Below are positions 32,238 to 32,376 of a DNA stretch of 32,376 nt, piece after piece. The notes below the pieces were generated by a model. The model did no database searches. It was given only the letters and a program-made list of their open reading frames with translations, and was not told where the DNA came from. The translations under genes and the position numbers were made by a program. Origin of the DNA: Gammaproteobacteria bacterium (GTDB lineage: Bacteria > Pseudomonadota > Gammaproteobacteria > Xanthomonadales > Marinicellaceae). Where the stretch lies: the NCBI GenBank assembly GCA_024280395.1, contig JAJRQG010000153.1:1-32376 (forward strand), written 5' to 3'. Every line of letters starts with the position of its first letter. Positions within the stretch are counted from its first letter, which is position 1.

Positions 32238-32376
32238 TGACCTATACCCCAAAAAACGGACACAGTTTTATTAACTTGCATTTTCATACTCATCAGGCGA
32301 TTTATAGCCCAATTTAGAATGAAGACGTTTACGATTATAAAACGCTTCAATGTATTTAAACAAGCTCATTCTTACT
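32238..32376 (-). mobile_element. Right end of an IS3-family insertion sequence (continues outside window)
   Basis: The element boundary is placed at 32238 because the terminal sequence TGACCTATACCCC, followed by AAAAAACGGACAC, has the form of an IS3-family inverted repeat. It lies 32 bp past the transposase stop. The other end and any target duplication are beyond the window. Confidence 0.8.
32271..32376 (-). CDS. IS3-family transposase OrfB, C-terminal 34 residues
   Basis: The visible codons end [20 protein letters not shown] followed by NAS and a TAA stop at 32271-32273. This is the characteristic C-terminus of the DDE integrase (OrfB) of IS3-family elements, which catalyses cut and joining of the element ends. 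The rest lies beyond the right edge of the window, so I cannot say whether the transposase is intact. Confidence 0.93.
   Translation of the reverse strand, partial: VRMSLFKYIEAFYNRKRLHSKLGYKSPDEYENAS

Noticed and set aside
32231-32350. N-terminal 40 codons of the long dipeptidase frame
   Set aside because: These codons are the reading of the IS3 element end; the signal peptide and catalytic cysteine place the true start at 32230.

Overview
The window is about 32.4 kb of AT-rich DNA (I estimate by eye 37-40% GC) from a Gram-negative bacterium, most likely a gammaproteobacterium. Support for this is an alpha-2-macroglobulin lipoprotein together with a type 1C penicillin-binding protein, a YkgO-type L36 protein, a leuA-leuC-leuD-leuB set with a leader peptide, and hutU/hutH genes. 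I cannot name the genus; a marine Marinicella-like lineage is only a guess. No tRNA, rRNA, CRISPR array or phage module was seen.

Layout. Positions 1-3102 (minus) hold most of a SWIM/SNF2 helicase that runs off the left edge. A small secreted DUF1579 protein (3302-3865) and a ParE/ParD module (4028-4583) follow. Positions 4756-9097 are a histidine-utilisation locus on the minus strand: a MarR-type regulator overlapping hutU, a small membrane protein, then hutH. A 32-bp perfect palindrome lies over the promoter in front of the regulator. A second toxin-antitoxin pair (9245-9792) points away on the other side. Positions 9930-18593 (plus) are a cell-envelope group: a 1631-residue alpha-2-macroglobulin, an aspartate/glutamate racemase-family enzyme, a small PEGA-like protein and PbpC. 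A membrane protein plus XRE regulator pair follows (18813-19492). Positions 19540-25579 are the leucine genes on the minus strand (leader peptide, leuA, an OsmC-like gene, leuC, leuD, leuB), with an RDD membrane-protein gene sitting in the opposite direction between leuD and leuB. Next come a DUF523 protein, a membrane-anchored FMN glutamate-synthase-like protein, a solitary zinc-independent L36 gene with a clear promoter and terminator, a DUF6122 membrane protein, a dihydropyrimidinase, an RRM RNA-binding protein and a secreted C69-family dipeptidase. An IS3-family element ends 8 bp before the dipeptidase start codon and runs off the right edge.

Gene interplay. The hut genes convert histidine to urocanate and then imidazolonepropionate; the later hut steps are not in the window. 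The leu genes cover all enzymatic steps specific to leucine up to the final transamination. The macroglobulin and PbpC pair is a known protease-trap and peptidoglycan-repair partnership.

The least expected structure is intergenic. Six short arrays each hold four heptamers (GCAAAG-type or CAGAG-type) spaced 9-11-9/10 or 10-11-10 bp, so they fall on one face of the helix, and all six point the same way. Other candidates for follow-up are the MarR/palindrome control of hut, the leucine/isoleucine-rich leader peptide, the racemase between macroglobulin and PbpC, and the IS3 end abutting the dipeptidase gene.
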